A stretch of 64,000 bases of DNA from Anthracocystis setariae (taxonomy: Eukaryota; Basidiomycota; Ustilaginomycetes; Ustilaginales; Ustilaginaceae), in NCBI GenBank assembly GCA_928724745.1, contig CAKMXJ010000032.1, positions 124,001 through 188,000 on the forward strand. Reading direction: 5' to 3'. The notes below the pieces were generated by a model. It saw only the letters and a list, made by a program, of their open reading frames with translations, did not search any database and had not been told where the DNA came from. The translations under genes and the position numbers were made by a program. This document shows, piece by piece, positions 45,252-56,028 of this stretch (position 1 is the stretch's first letter; every line of letters starts with the position of its first letter).

Positions 45252-47631
45252 CCGTGGTCGAATTCCCCTTCACGCCGACAAGCTGCTCCTCGTCGTTGTC
45301 GTTGTCGTCGTCGTCGTTGTCGTCGTCGTCGTTGTCGTCGTGGTCGTCGTTGATCTGCTCAAACGAGAACGGCTGTGCGCCAAAAGCGCTGCCGGACAAC
45401 CTTGCGACGCAGTTGCGAATATCGTGGAGCGAATGCTCCACCGCTGGCGAACTTAGGACGAGCTGATCGAGATCTTCGAGCAGGTCGAGCGTGTCGAGCG
45501 CGATATGCAGCGGTTGATCGGGCCTTAGAGGTGCCGAGGCGTCGGTGTGCACGAGATCGTGAAGCAAGCAAGCCATCCACAGCTTGGCACGCAGAGTTTG
45601 GCGCGCCAAGTCGACCAAAATCGGATCGCCAGCAACAGCGGTGCCAACATCCGATGCCATGTCCAGCGACACGAGCGAGTCGTGCACATGAACCGCCATT
45701 TCCGCTGTCAACGTGCCACAGCTGCTCGCTCCACAACCACCTGTCCAACAATCCATCACCTCCCGGAAACGATACACCAAATCCTCCCTGACTCTTGCAA
45801 ACCCAAGCTTGTCTAGAAACTGCATCGCATCCGTACCCGCCTCATTCTTTCGTACCCTCTTGAATCGCATCGCTTCGGCAGCATCACTATCCGACTTGAT
45901 CCTCTTTCTTGTTGGCTGGCCGCTTGCGTCGCCATGCACCTCCATCTGACAGACATAACCAGGTCTTTGCTCGGCCCACCACCTTTCCGCACGCACCAGT
46001 AGCACCCAGACTTTAACCTCGTCCGACTCTTCTGCCGATTTCGCCGCGGCTCCCATCTGGTCCAGACCAAGAATCTTGGCCAGTGTGATGGCCTCGCAAA
46101 AGCGAAAGAAGCTCGCATCCCTCCACTCGGTAAACGTCGGAACACCACCTTCGTGCGATGCATCTTGGAGATTGTACAGCGCGATCGACAGGAAGAAACT
46201 GGTGAGAATCGTTTCGAGCGAAGGCCTCTGACCGAAACCGATGCCGCCGCCTCGGGCCGACAACCTTAAGGAGAGAATCTTGTCGATCAGCCTCGTGGCT
46301 TTAACTCGCAACTGTCCACTCTCTTGCCCCTTCAAACGGCGGTCTTGAGGTATGCTCGGCATAACAAAGGTGCGACTAAGTTTGGCGGCCATATTGGTGT
46401 CGACCTCCTTGAAAGGCTTGGCAGGTGGCAGCGTGAGATTCAACAATCCCAACAAGGAGATGGACAGGGCTAGCTCGGCAAACGTCGGATCTTGGTCGTG
46501 CGACTTGCGTCCCAGCTTAGGGTAGATATAGGCTCGAGGCACAATGCCTAGACACAAGCGGTCGTAGAGATTTTCGTAAAACAGCGCGGTTCGCTTGGTC
46601 AAGGTCATAGTATTGAGCGGGTCGTCGACCAAGTTCAGACTTCCATCGCCGGCCACCGACTTGTGCTCAACGTGGGCTGCAAGCGCCGAGGGGATCTTTG
46701 GCTTGAGGCGAACATCGGTGGGCTTATGCGATACAGGTTCGGTGAAAGTGGCGAAGCTGTTCCTTCTGCTTCCGTCGGGCTCGATGAGCCCCAAGCTGCC
46801 CAAGATGTGTCCCGCCCAAAGCTTTTGCTTGGCCTCCTGGTGGGACTGCAAGGTATGGCCCAAGGCGGCAAGCTGGCTTGAAGCGGGGTTGCCACGCTGC
46901 TGAGGATCCCAATCGACTTCCTCTGCCAGGATGCCGAGCAAGTCGAGGCCGGGCGTGTTTGCTGTGGTTAGCCCTGCCATAGGTGGAGCGTTGTCGACAT
47001 TCGAGGTGGAGACCGACGAAAAGGAGGATTTGGACGACGAAGAGGTGGAGGGAGTGACGTTGGAGTTGAGCAGGTCGGTGAGGCCGGTGATGGGCAAGGT
47101 GGAGGGCGGGAGGTTGGAGGACGAGATGGAGAGGAGCTCCGAGTAGGCCGAATGGGTGGACGAGATTGGCGCTTGGGAGTCGAGGAGCGTTTGGAAGGAC
47201 GACGCAAATGCAAAGAGGGTCGGAGGATCAGGCGAGATGCGCAGCGTTCGACGGTCGGCGCTGAGCGAGGGTCCGGATTTGGATTTGGATTTCGTTAGTG
47301 GTGGTTGTTGGTGGTGGTGGTGAACGTAGTCGTAGCCACGGGATGAAGACTGCGACTTGAGTGAGCTCTTTGGAGAGCACTGCCGATGATGTGTGGATGG
47401 GTTGGTTTCAGAGGCGTACTGGCAGGGGAAAGGGGAGGTAGTCGATTTGGACAGGGGAGCCGCGGTAAGGCTAGACGTTGCACGGTGCAGGCGCTTGTGC
47501 TGCGTCGATGCGGAGGGTGTTGGCGACGAGGACGACGACGATCTGGGAGGTAGAGCTGGTTTAGAGGTAGATGGTGCGGAAAAGGGTCGGGATGCTCGAA
47601 AGGCGTTTGTTGGCGAGGTGGTGGCAGCCAT
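45169..47631 (-). CDS. putative transcription regulator without zinc cluster, 820 aa
   Basis: Not firmly recognised. From the ATG at 47631 the protein has a long Ser/Pro/Thr-rich N-terminus (about 270 residues). An apparently folded region follows (about 385-680), whose pattern resembles the middle homology region of fungal transcription factors: FYENLYDRLCLGIVPRAYIYPKLGR, LETILTSFFLSIALYNLQ and FFRFCEAITLAKILGLDQMG, then VWVLLVRAERWWAEQRPGY. No Cys6 cluster is present. Near the C-terminus is an Asp/Asn run (DDHDDNDDDDNDDDDNDND) encoded by a GTC/GTT repeat on the plus strand (45289-45352). The frame is open to an ATG at 47889, but the extra 86 residues look like leader; either start is possible. 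Its 3' end is partly duplicated downstream. Confidence 0.72.
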   Translation of the reverse strand: MAATTSPTNAFRASRPFSAPSTSKPALPPRSSSSSSPTPSASTQHKRLHRATSSLTAAPLSKSTTSPFPCQYASETNPSTHHRQCSPKSSLKSQSSSRGYDYVHHHHQQPPLTKSKSKSGPSLSADRRTLRISPDPPTLFAFASSFQTLLDSQAPISSTHSAYSELLSISSSNLPPSTLPITGLTDLLNSNVTPSTSSSSKSSFSSVSTSNVDNAPPMAGLTTANTPGLDLLGILAEEVDWDPQQRGNPASSQLAALGHTLQSHQEAKQKLWAGHILGSLGLIEPDGSRRNSFATFTEPVSHKPTDVRLKPKIPSALAAHVEHKSVAGDGSLNLVDDPLNTMTLTKRTALFYENLYDRLCLGIVPRAYIYPKLGRKSHDQDPTFAELALSISLLGLLNLTLPPAKPFKEVDTNMAAKLSRTFVMPSIPQDRRLKGQESGQLRVKATRLIDKILSLRLSARGGGIGFGQRPSLETILTSFFLSIALYNLQDASHEGGVPTFTEWRDASFFRFCEAITLAKILGLDQMGAAAKSAEESDEVKVWVLLVRAERWWAEQRPGYVCQMEVHGDASGQPTRKRIKSDSDAAEAMRFKRVRKNEAGTDAMQFLDKLGFARVREDLVYRFREVMDCWTGGCGASSCGTLTAEMAVHVHDSLVSLDMASDVGTAVAGDPILVDLARQTLRAKLWMACLLHDLVHTDASAPLRPDQPLHIALDTLDLLEDLDQLVLSSPAVEHSLHDIRNCVARLSGSAFGAQPFSFEQINDDHDDNDDDDNDDDDNDNDEEQLVGVKGNSTTETTIARAAKSVVDNFDRFLHRLGHLAS
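45289..45352. repeat. (GTC/GTT)n trinucleotide repeat, coding
   Basis: About 20 GTC or GTT units inside the regulator-like gene, encoding an Asp/Asn run on the minus strand. Likely length-variable. Confidence 0.9.
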
Positions 47632-50209
47632 TACAGTGCAGTCACTGGCTGGCTGGCTGGCAAGGTGACGAGATACCCAGTGAAGTGATATGGTGGGTGA
47701 AGTCGGAGCAGTCGGGTAGAATGGCGGGCGGAGGATCAAGCGATGGTGTCGAATGGCTGGTGAGCAGAAAGGGCGAGGAAATGAAAAGAAAGCGTAAACG
47801 AACGTAGCAAGAAGCAAGCTTGTGCGGGGACGCTGAGGAAAGTGGCTACGCAGCGTTGACAGGATAAGGTTGGCAGTTGGAATATGCAAGCCAGGGCCGA
47901 GTTAGGCGGTTATTGGATTATGAAGTGCAGAAGCAAGGTTCAACGTGCCTGCTGCCAACGGTCGAGACGATGCGGAAAAGGAAGAAGGTATGGTAGAGGA
48001 AGAGATGATGGAATCCGATGGTGAAGTCCAGACCAGAGCGGAGGGAAGGAATTGGATGGGTCGAGTGCCACAGCTGCGGAGGGGGAGGAGGGATATTGGA
48101 TGGGCCGGGAGGATGTTGCCGGGACTGTTGAACGGCAGCTCGGTTGAATCATGTCAAGGGTGGGTGAGGGTGTTTCAGGACTGGATGTCTCGATGCCTGT
48201 CTCGGTCTGGCATGTGGTGTGCTCGCACCGAAGCACGTCCGATCGAGTAGCTGGCCGACTTGACCGAACTGAGCATCGCAAACATCATGGTATAGTAATT
48301 TTCACAGCCAGCTGCCTGGTTCAGCTCTCACCACTGTCCACTCGGCCAGACATTGATGCCAGTTTAGTTTTGTTTTGCAATGCTTGCATTGTTTGCTTTG
48401 CTTGTACAAAAGGCGATGTTGAGGATGCCGGTGGTTCACTATGGTCGCAACGAGGGAGCTATTTAATAGATCGGTGAACCGCAGCAGCGGACAATGAGGA
48501 TGGCAGAGGACCGAGCCAGCAGGCACGGCAAGCGGACACGATTGAGCAACTCAGCGTGAGCAGGTTTGCCGCGGAGTCAAGACAACGAGAGCCAAGTACA
48601 ATGCAGTACAGTCAGTGGCTGTAAGTGCCGCAACGGCAGCCTTAACCACCGACGTCGGTCACTCAAGCACACGGCCTAGTCTCGGAGCCTGTTGATGACG
48701 GTTTCACACTCCGCACAAATCCATCAAGGCGTCTGGAATTTCGTAGCGAATGGTGGCAGCAACAGCGGCAAAACCCACTGTGGGCCATTCGAGATCATCG
48801 GTGAATTGAATGGAGCACACACATTCACCGATTCGAGACCTCACCTTGGTTCAACCGTCGACTTAAACAAACAGCATGCAAGAAAGCACGACGTGGGGCT
48901 GCCTCAGATTCGATCGTTTCAAACTCGCACTCGCACTCGCACTCGGTCCGGACCGCAAACCGCATCTCGGCCAATTTCTGGAGGAACCGCCCATCATAGC
49001 AAACTCCTTTTCAACAAATGCAATCGAGCAAAGTTGCCGGAGAGTAGCCTACCGATTTGCCGGGTTTCTAGTTGTTCCCTGCTGTTGCTTCGATCCAGCA
49101 CAGATTTGCCGAAGATCCTCCTAACGAGATGGTACGTCGTCGTCCATGATGGTCAAGTTGCTTCCGACGGCGACCTTGGGATTACTGTCTTGCTGTTATG
49201 CAGTGGGGCAAGTCGCCGAATCGACTTTTTGCGTGTCCAACAACAGCTGATTGATCGGCTCTCTCTCTTTTGACCACCGGCAAACGTAATATGGCGCTAT
49301 GCATCCTCATGTGCAAGCCCAGCCCGGCAATGTCGCTTTCTTTTCCTACAGCCCACATTCACCGGTCTACAATCCTTAGATAGCCGATCGAGGTAATGGT
49401 TCACGCTCGTGCGTACTGCTTCCAGTCCATTAGCTTGATGCTGTTCGTCGATGTTCGCAGCTCGTTCGTTGCTACAGTAGTTAGCTAGCGCACTAATCAA
49501 CCTCTTTGCTTCTTCGAGCTGGCAGGATGAGAAAGACTTGGATCGGACCAATTTGATTCCTCCGTACTGTGCCTATCCATGCACCGCTTTGATTCCATTG
49601 TCTGCTCACAACGGCAGATCTTCCACTTGTGCGTTGCGGCGAGAATCAATGAATGTGCCCACCACTACCACATCGACGACATGGCTTTGCCATTACGTTG
49701 AGGAGAATCCCGCCCCCACCGGCAAATCACGTGTCACCACCAACCACTCGCCCATCCAAATTCCCAATCCACCTCCTTGCCTAAGTTCTTCCGAACTTCC
49801 GGCCACACCTAGCCTCCATGCCTACCCATTGTGCGCTGCAATCCAAGTAGCACCGGTCAATTCTTGGCCCCTTTCACACCACACCAAAGCGGTCCGTGAC
49901 TGCGCTTCGGCGTGGCTTCGGTCAGGATCGGTGGTTTGCACGCGTAAACCGAATTTCTCGCTGGGCCGGAGTTCACGGGTTGGCATGGTCGCTGCCGTCA
50001 CCTTCCCCGCCTCCTTTCCACCTGTCCCGGTCCGAGCCTGTTTCAGTCTGTCTGCTGCTCACTTGTTGCGGCAGAAACTTGAGCTGCTTCCAGCGGATTG
50101 CAACGCTCGTTCTCGTCAACGCACAGTTCGTCGCAAGTGTTGGGAGTTCGGTTCACATTGATGTTGATCACTGAGCCTACACGTGGGAACCTACCAAGCG
50201 CATTTGCTT
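47632..50209. other. 2.6-kb intergenic region
   Basis: Contains the promoter side of the regulator-like gene and the 3' flank of the MFS gene. Several frames of 100-200 codons exist on both strands (for example plus 49538-50161), but they overlap, carry no domain and lack a consistent codon pattern, so none is annotated. A TACAGTA copy is at 49473-49479 and a related AGTACAATGCAGTACAGT at about 48595-48612. Confidence 0.45.
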
Positions 50210-51796
50210 CTACCAGTGGTAGAGGAAGTAAATGTTCTTGTTATCCGTCATATCAAGTTCACCGTTGATCTTGTTGTTCAGCGACCTTTCTTCTTCGCCA
50301 ACCCCCATCTCGGCCAGAACTTTGCGTCTGCGTTTGTTCTCACCGACCATGTAGAGCCACCAACCGATGCAGAGAAGAAACACTACGCCGAACATGCATG
50401 CGACCACAATGAGACCATGCGTGTACCGCGGTGCGTCCGAAGCACGGAACACTTGCGGCCCGATCATGTTGCCAAGACAGTAGCACATGAACGTGAGCGA
50501 AGCGACTACGGTCTTCTTGGTCCTGCCTGCGATGAGACTTGGCATCAGCGCCCACATGAGGAACATCTGCAGCGTGTAAATGACGCTCATCATGTACACA
50601 CCGTATTTGGGCCATTGGTATTCCTTGCCACTCGGCAGCGTCCCCGCCGTCAAGACGGCGACGAACGCGGGGATGATGGTGAGACACATAAAGTAAAAGC
50701 GCGTGCTGGGGTAGCGTCGGATGACGAGCATGGCCAAGATGATCCACACCCATGCCACACCGAACGAGGGCAACATGTAGAGCACGGTTTCCAGCGAGGT
50801 GAAGCCGAAACTTTGGTAGACGAGCGCTTGGAATGTCGTGATGCCACCATTCGGGATGTTAGCAGCGATGCTGATCAGCATGAAGAAGTACGTGTTGGGG
50901 TCGGTGAATGCGTCCCTGACTTGGTCCCACTTCCACGAGTCGGTGGCTCCGGAACCGGTGGCGTTGTCGATGATCCTAGCATGTGCGATCTTGCGCTCGT
51001 CTTGCGAAAGCCACCAGGCATTCTTCGGCATGCGCAACAAGATCGCCGCCACGATACCGATCAACACCGTGAGACCACCCAGGAAAAAGTTGATCACCCT
51101 CCAACCCGAGATCACGCCATCATCATGCGCACGCCTAGCGATAAAGTAGATGGCCACCGAGCTCCACAAACTAAACCCGGTGTTCATGGAAAAGTACAGC
51201 AACTGTCTCGAGTTCTGCTCCTTCCTCTTATACCAACTCGCCACGATTAGCGCAAACGCAGGTGTAACCACCCCCTCGAGCGCGCCCAGGATAAACCTCA
51301 CCGCCATCAACTGCGCAAACGTATTGCACAATCCCAACATCGCCAGCACCATCCCCCACACGATCACCGACGCCGACACCACATACGCCGCATCCAACCT
51401 CTGCATCACGTAGTTCATCACCGGCTGAAAGATAAAGTAGCCGAGGTAGTAGATCGTGGTAAGCCACGAATATTGTTGGCCCTTGAGGTGCGTGTCGGTT
51501 TTGAGGTTAAACAGCACCCCGCTGGAGAGCGATACTTTGTCGCAGTACTGCAGTCCGTAGATGGCGAGCAGACACGGGAGTGTGTGCAGGTCGATCTTGC
51601 GCAGGATTCGGCGGGACTCTTGCTCGGTGATGTGGGTTTCCGTCTCGATGACCTCTTCGATCTTGGCGAGTGTGCTGGTGTTGACGGGTTCCGAGAGCTC
51701 GGTTAGGGCAAAGCTCTGCAGGTTTTTCTCGCTGGCTGATTTGACGCTCTCGCCGCCACCGTGGTTGAGCGACGACACCGAGTTGAGTTCGACCAT
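50210..51796 (-). CDS. MFS permease, DAL5/allantoate (anion:cation symporter) family
   Basis: Twelve-span major facilitator protein, 528 aa, of the DAL5-like anion:cation symporter group that includes permeases for allantoate, nicotinate and other organic acids. The hydrophilic N-terminus ends with the family phrase ESRRILRKIDLHTLPCLLAIYGLQYCDKVSLSSGVLF. The segment RFILGALEGVVTPAFALIVASWYKRKEQNSRQLLYFSMNTGF matches the region between helices 4 and 5 of this group. Additional helices include WVWIILAMLVI and VVFLLCIGWWLYMVG. The C-terminal tail is short and charged. Start at a true ATG; intronless. The substrate is not predictable from this alone. Confidence 0.92.
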   Translation of the reverse strand: MVELNSVSSLNHGGGESVKSASEKNLQSFALTELSEPVNTSTLAKIEEVIETETHITEQESRRILRKIDLHTLPCLLAIYGLQYCDKVSLSSGVLFNLKTDTHLKGQQYSWLTTIYYLGYFIFQPVMNYVMQRLDAAYVVSASVIVWGMVLAMLGLCNTFAQLMAVRFILGALEGVVTPAFALIVASWYKRKEQNSRQLLYFSMNTGFSLWSSVAIYFIARRAHDDGVISGWRVINFFLGGLTVLIGIVAAILLRMPKNAWWLSQDERKIAHARIIDNATGSGATDSWKWDQVRDAFTDPNTYFFMLISIAANIPNGGITTFQALVYQSFGFTSLETVLYMLPSFGVAWVWIILAMLVIRRYPSTRFYFMCLTIIPAFVAVLTAGTLPSGKEYQWPKYGVYMMSVIYTLQMFLMWALMPSLIAGRTKKTVVASLTFMCYCLGNMIGPQVFRASDAPRYTHGLIVVACMFGVVFLLCIGWWLYMVGENKRRRKVLAEMGVGEEERSLNNKINGELDMTDNKNIYFLYHW

Positions 51797-52925
51797 GATG
51801 CTGGTGTAGACTGGAATAAAAAGGAGGATGGTATTGGAGAATGATCGATGCTGGTGGGGAGCCGAAGTTGGGCGAGCGAGTTCTGACGAGGCTGGGGGGG
51901 GTAGCTTATGCTCTCACTTGGCTTGATAGCATGCTTCTGCCGTTTTATCTGCAGGGACCACCTACCCCGCACTTCACGAGCCAATCAGGGCGTCCACTGT
52001 CATATCAAGCCAAGGGGAAACGCCCATCAGACCATCACCCAAATAAGACCAAAGAGTGAGCGTGGATGCGAATACAGGCGCAAATGCTGTCAAAACTGTC
52101 AATCCTTGGCGCCATCCCAAGCTGGAAGCACCCGACCCTGACACCGCATGGTTGAACGTTGGGCAAAACCAGGCGGGGGCCACAAAGAGGAGCATGCATC
52201 TAGATGCATGCTGCACATGACGTGTGGTGGATTGAGATAAGATACCGCACAGTCACGGCGTCTTGGTATACCATACCACAGCAGAACGGCGGAGGGGCGC
52301 GCCTTTTGACAAGCGACCTTCCAACATGGCGAACGCGGCAACCGACTCTGTGATGCGCGTGGGTAAAGTAGCACCCACCGGCTTTCTCCAGACTCTTCCG
52401 AATTAACGGGCGGCTTTCAGCCCACTCAACCGAGTCCGGCCACCGTCGCCTCGCCTCGCCCCCCGCCCCAACTCAACACACCCTAGCAATCGCTTGTAGA
52501 TCTGGTCTTGATGGCTGATCTTGAGCAAATCTCTCAAACACGACTTGCTTTAGACGACACATCAGGAAAGTATGGTGTTTTGAAGCCAAGTGATGGTTTC
52601 GAAGTTGAGGGCTACCAAGTCGCTGCGGCGCGGGGATATGGTCGGAGTGTTTTCCCACCTCTTTGTGGTTATCGCGGCACCTACTCCGGCTAATCCATTG
52701 CCAATCCGGATGATGCGGAAGCTGCCTTGACATCCACACTCACACCGTCACTCACTCAACACTTTCTCCCCCGATCAGATGTGTCCATCATAAGGTCCGT
52801 ACCCATGTCCGGAGCCAGTCACGAAGTATCCACAGGCCACCGAACCCTCCCGCATGTCGCGGATATCATGATGCAAGTGGAACTTCGTAATCACCATTGA
52901 CCAGCTTCCCACCAACTGAAAGGCT
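51797..52925. other. intergenic, 5' of MFS gene
   Basis: This 1.1-kb gap lies upstream of the MFS gene and downstream of the sulfurtransferase. No gene. A G7 run is at 51893-51899 and CTCGCCTCGCC-type repeats near 52446-52460. Confidence 0.5.
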
Positions 52926-53978
52926 TTACACATTCTTATCGATAGGCACCCCGTCACTCTCTCTACTCGCCCAACCCATCCAACTCTCATCATAGATACT
53001 GCTCTGAACGCCGATCTCCTGCAACGCCAACCAGATCACCGCCGCCGTCATACCCGAGCCACAAGTATTCGTCGCGGCCAACTCGCCGCCACTCGAAGCC
53101 TGTCTCAACTTCTCCAACGCTTCCGTACCGCCGACTGCATCACTCAACGTCCTCCACAACTCGATCTGATCCTTGAGCACCGTATACTGCATCCCGCCTT
53201 TCCCCGTCTCCGTCTTGAGCAGTGTGGGGAAAGCGAGCGAGAGGCTGTGGGGGATATGACCTGACGAGAGACCTGGACGAGGTTCGGGCTCAGTGCCATC
53301 GAAGCGACCCTTGGAGCGCGCGTCCAAGACGGTTTGGCCGCGCGCACCCATCTTGGCATTAGCGACCATCTCCTCGAACGAGCGGATGATCCCTTCCTGT
53401 AAGATAGGCTCGGGATACTCACTCTTGAAAACCGTAGTGGGCTTACCGGATTCGGTGGGGAAGCCGTTATCGACCCACGCGGGTAGACCGCCGTTGAGCA
53501 CGGAGACGTTGGCGTGTCCAAATGCTTTGAACGTGAACGCCGTTCGAGGCGCCGATCGAACTCCGTGCGTATCGTACACCACTACGTGGGTTTCAGGCTG
53601 GATCCCCTGCTCCGACGCCGCGCGTGCGAACGTAGCCGCAGAAGGCATCATGTGAGGTAGGTTTCGTACACTCTCGCCTATCGTCGCCACTTTATCCACG
53701 TCCCAGAACTGAGCCCGCGGCAAACGAGGTCCGGTTTGAAATTCCTCCAGCGCATTTCGTGGTGGAGACTCGTTCGGCATGAACCACGTCGCATCAAGGA
53801 TGCACAATTTCTTACTGTCATTCTTGCTAGCTTCCACCAGCGAAGCGAGGGCCTTTGGTGCAATGACAAGCGGCACCGTCGCAGGGCGAACAGTGGTGCT
53901 CATGGCTCGAATGTTGACGCTACCAAATCGAGAAAACGTGCTGGTTGACTTGAAACTGAAGATTACAGATCGCAGCAT
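52926..53978 (-). CDS. TUM1: thiosulfate / 3-mercaptopyruvate sulfurtransferase (two rhodanese domains)
   Basis: Sulfur-transfer enzyme with tandem rhodanese domains, 350 aa. The N-terminal inactive domain includes ILDATWFMPNE, GPRLPRAQFWDVD and HVVVYDTHGVRSAPRTAFTFKAFGH. The C-terminal domain includes VLDARSKGRFDGTEPEPRPGLSSGHIPHSLSLAF and the active loop NTCGSGMTA with catalytic Cys306. The CGSGxTA loop is of the mercaptopyruvate type; yeast Tum1, with this layout, feeds sulfur to tRNA thiolation. The first 25 residues are basic and hydroxylated with no acid, like a mitochondrial presequence, and an in-frame Met26 begins STTVRP, so two forms (mitochondrial and cytosolic) are possible. Start at a true ATG. 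Confidence 0.92.
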   Translation of the reverse strand: MLRSVIFSFKSTSTFSRFGSVNIRAMSTTVRPATVPLVIAPKALASLVEASKNDSKKLCILDATWFMPNESPPRNALEEFQTGPRLPRAQFWDVDKVATIGESVRNLPHMMPSAATFARAASEQGIQPETHVVVYDTHGVRSAPRTAFTFKAFGHANVSVLNGGLPAWVDNGFPTESGKPTTVFKSEYPEPILQEGIIRSFEEMVANAKMGARGQTVLDARSKGRFDGTEPEPRPGLSSGHIPHSLSLAFPTLLKTETGKGGMQYTVLKDQIELWRTLSDAVGGTEALEKLRQASSGGELAATNTCGSGMTAAVIWLALQEIGVQSSIYDESWMGWASRESDGVPIDKNV

Positions 53979-54324
53979 GTTCTATCCAGTATGGATGTCC
54001 AACGTCGAGGATAGTTAGATGGTCGTTGTATCTCAGAGGTTCGGTAGCGTGTTGGATGGTTGAAATTCTAGCGATGATGGCTCATGCGTTTGGAAGTTTT
54101 CCGCTGGAATTCTGGGATTCGCATGTTTGTGTCAATTACAATGTTTGATCGCGGTTTGGCGCTGTTTTTGGTAAACTGGGCAGCGACTGGACAGAGCGTT
54201 CATGCTCCCTTCATCCGCACCAATGTTGCTGTGTTGTATGAATGTGGCAAACGTGCCTTCAACTCTTTGGCTTCAGCACGATTATCAAAAAGGGAGTTCC
54301 ATATCCAGGCAGAGAGTCTCTGTC
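53979..54324. promoter_or_regulatory. promoter region of the sulfurtransferase
   Basis: About 350 bases between the sulfurtransferase start and the tRNA-Gly terminator. Nothing specific recognised. Confidence 0.45.
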
Positions 54325-54333
54325 AAAAAGAAA
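54325..54333 (-). terminator. Pol III terminator of tRNA-Gly
   Basis: On the minus strand T3-C-T5 begins immediately after the discriminator base of the tRNA. Confidence 0.8.
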
Positions 54334-54436
54334 TGCATTGACGGGGACTCGAACCCCGGTCGAGTCGAATCGGTGGTCACGCTTCATGTGAAGCGATGAG
54401 TGGCAACGACTCATGATACCCCTACACTATCAATGC
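54334..54436 (-). tRNA. tRNA-Gly(GCC), intron-containing
   Basis: The minus strand folds as a full cloverleaf. The acceptor stem GCATTGA pairs with TCAATGC, with an A discriminator at 54334. The D arm lacks position 17. The anticodon stem AGTCG pairs with CGACT, and the anticodon GCC lies at 54402-54404. The T arm is CGGGG-TTCGAGT-CCCCG. The 32-nt intron (54369-54400) lies directly after position 37 and contains the inverted repeat CGCTTCA/TGAAGCG (54380-54395). The mature length is 71 nt, normal for this isoacceptor. An alternative reading as tRNA-Ala(TGC) or tRNA-His fails because the stems shift out of register. Confidence 0.93.
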
Positions 54437-54834
54437 TTAGATGATCAGCTATGAAAAATAAGCATACATAACCAGATTGCATTAGGGCCGTTGGAGCAGA
54501 GTTTCGTTTCGAGTAGCTCGATACTGCCTCCAAATGATCTTACACCACACTGAGGTTCTGTCTCGGTGAGCTTGTCAATCTCATCTGCGCTTGATGCAAT
54601 ACGAACGAGAACACTACTAGCTCACAGGTTGCACAGATAAAAGAGAATAGAGAGGTATCATCATGTGTATTGAATCCCTTGTCTAGGCTGCGAGCATTCG
54701 CTGGCTAACCAATGGTATGTAAGAATAGATACATGAGTTGGGGGTCGTGAGTGAAGATCATCACTATTCAATATCGGTTTTGCTTTTTATGTGGATTATT
54801 TTCTGTTTTTCCTTTTGCTTTGTTCGTATTCCGC
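54437..54834. other. intergenic, tRNA-Gly to aspartic protease
   Basis: A 398-base gap, AT-richer than average, holding the protease 3' flank and the tRNA upstream region. No gene. Confidence 0.5.
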
Positions 54835-56028
54835 TTAAGCCTTGTTAGCGAAACCGACGCGGTTGTTGTCGGTGTCGAAGATGGCGACGGTGTTCTGGAG
54901 CCACGAGTCACCTGTGATCCATGCGTCGATGCCGATGTCGGAACCGGCGACGGCGAGAACACACTGGCCGTTGTTGGTGGTACCGAAGCTGGTAGTGGCA
55001 GCCGAGAGCGACTGAGTGTAGCCGCCGTACGTGAAGGTAACGGTGGGGGGGTTGTTGCAATTGTACGAAGCGTAGGTCGAGCCATCCTGCTGGAAGGTCT
55101 GCAAGCCGAGCTGGTTAAACAGGTTCTGAGCCTCGTTCGTGGGGGCAACAATGATGGTTGTGCCAGTGTCAACGATCGACTGGATGCCCTGACCATTGAC
55201 CGAGGCGGCTACCTGCCAGTAGCCCTGGCCATTGTCGACGCTGACGTATTGGGGAGAGCCCGAGTACCTGGCCGAGTTGGTACCACCCAGGTAGAGCTGC
55301 GAGCCCGAGGTGCGCAAGTCGAACTGGAACACGCCCGACGACACCGCACCCGCGTTCTTGAGGCTGTAGAAGTAGGGAGGGTAGTTGGAGCCGAAGGCAG
55401 CGAGCTGAGGGAAAGCCATGCCCGAGATACCAACGGAACCCTGCGAAGGGTCAGTGAACTGGTTGGTGGCAACACCGATGGCAGTGTTGGCGGCACTGAG
55501 GCCGCCGATAGAGATCACATCAGTGTAGATGGTACCCTGAGCGGTGGTGCCGTCACCATACGAGGTCTGGAACTGATCACCGTTGGTCTGCGAGGTCGAT
55601 GAAGCGCTAGGGTTGTAAACGCCGTTGTTGACAAGAGTGTCGGAGGAACCAGTGTCAAAGTCGATCTGGAAGCTCTGAGCAGGGGTACCGAAAGCCGTGA
55701 TACCGGACCAGAGCTCACCACCCTGCTCATCGGTAAGACCAACAGAACCAGTGGCGCGCTTAGCCAGCTCGGGGGAGAGGTCACGCTTGAGAGGGTGGAC
55801 CTTGCCCGTGTTCTTCTCGAAGTTGGCCAGCGACTTGGCGTACTTGGCACGAAGAGCGGCCATGTGCTTGTCGACCTTGGCCCAGTCGATCTGGGTGGAA
55901 CCGGGAAGGTTGAGGGTGGCACGCTTCTCGATATCGACGTTGATGCCGCGCTCCTGCTCCACAGGGGCGGCAACAGCGAGCGATGAGCCAGCAATGAGAG
56001 CGGCGACGAAAGAAAGCTTGAGCTGCAT
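54835..56028 (-). CDS. secreted pepsin-type aspartic protease
   Basis: Family A1 endopeptidase, 397 aa. A signal peptide occupies about residues 1-20 (core LSFVAALIAGSSLAVAA). A propeptide with Lys-Arg sites at 81-82 and 90-91 follows, indicating Kex2-type maturation before the ATGSVGLTD start of the mature enzyme. The two catalytic motifs are present: Asp125 in DFDTGSSDT and Asp287 in IVDTGTTI. The flap tyrosine is Tyr157 in TSYGDGT. A disulfide pair is likely between the Cys in YNCNN and the one in GQCVL, near the C-terminus. Codon use is strongly biased to C-ending codons compared with neighbours, suggesting high expression. Start at a true ATG. There is no GPI-anchor or membrane segment at the C-terminus. 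Confidence 0.95.
   Translation of the reverse strand: MQLKLSFVAALIAGSSLAVAAPVEQERGINVDIEKRATLNLPGSTQIDWAKVDKHMAALRAKYAKSLANFEKNTGKVHPLKRDLSPELAKRATGSVGLTDEQGGELWSGITAFGTPAQSFQIDFDTGSSDTLVNNGVYNPSASSTSQTNGDQFQTSYGDGTTAQGTIYTDVISIGGLSAANTAIGVATNQFTDPSQGSVGISGMAFPQLAAFGSNYPPYFYSLKNAGAVSSGVFQFDLRTSGSQLYLGGTNSARYSGSPQYVSVDNGQGYWQVAASVNGQGIQSIVDTGTTIIVAPTNEAQNLFNQLGLQTFQQDGSTYASYNCNNPPTVTFTYGGYTQSLSAATTSFGTTNNGQCVLAVAGSDIGIDAWITGDSWLQNTVAIFDTDNNRVGFANKA

Noticed and set aside
45289..45352. GTC/GTT array considered as a CRISPR or satellite
   Set aside because: It is a plain trinucleotide repeat within a coding frame, with no spacers.
49538..50161. 207-codon plus-strand frame
   Set aside because: No domain, Ser/Pro/Arg-rich translation typical of chance frames in GC-rich DNA, and other frames overlap it.
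54751..55602. 283-codon plus-strand frame
   Set aside because: Antisense to the aspartic protease, caused by the protease's strong codon bias.
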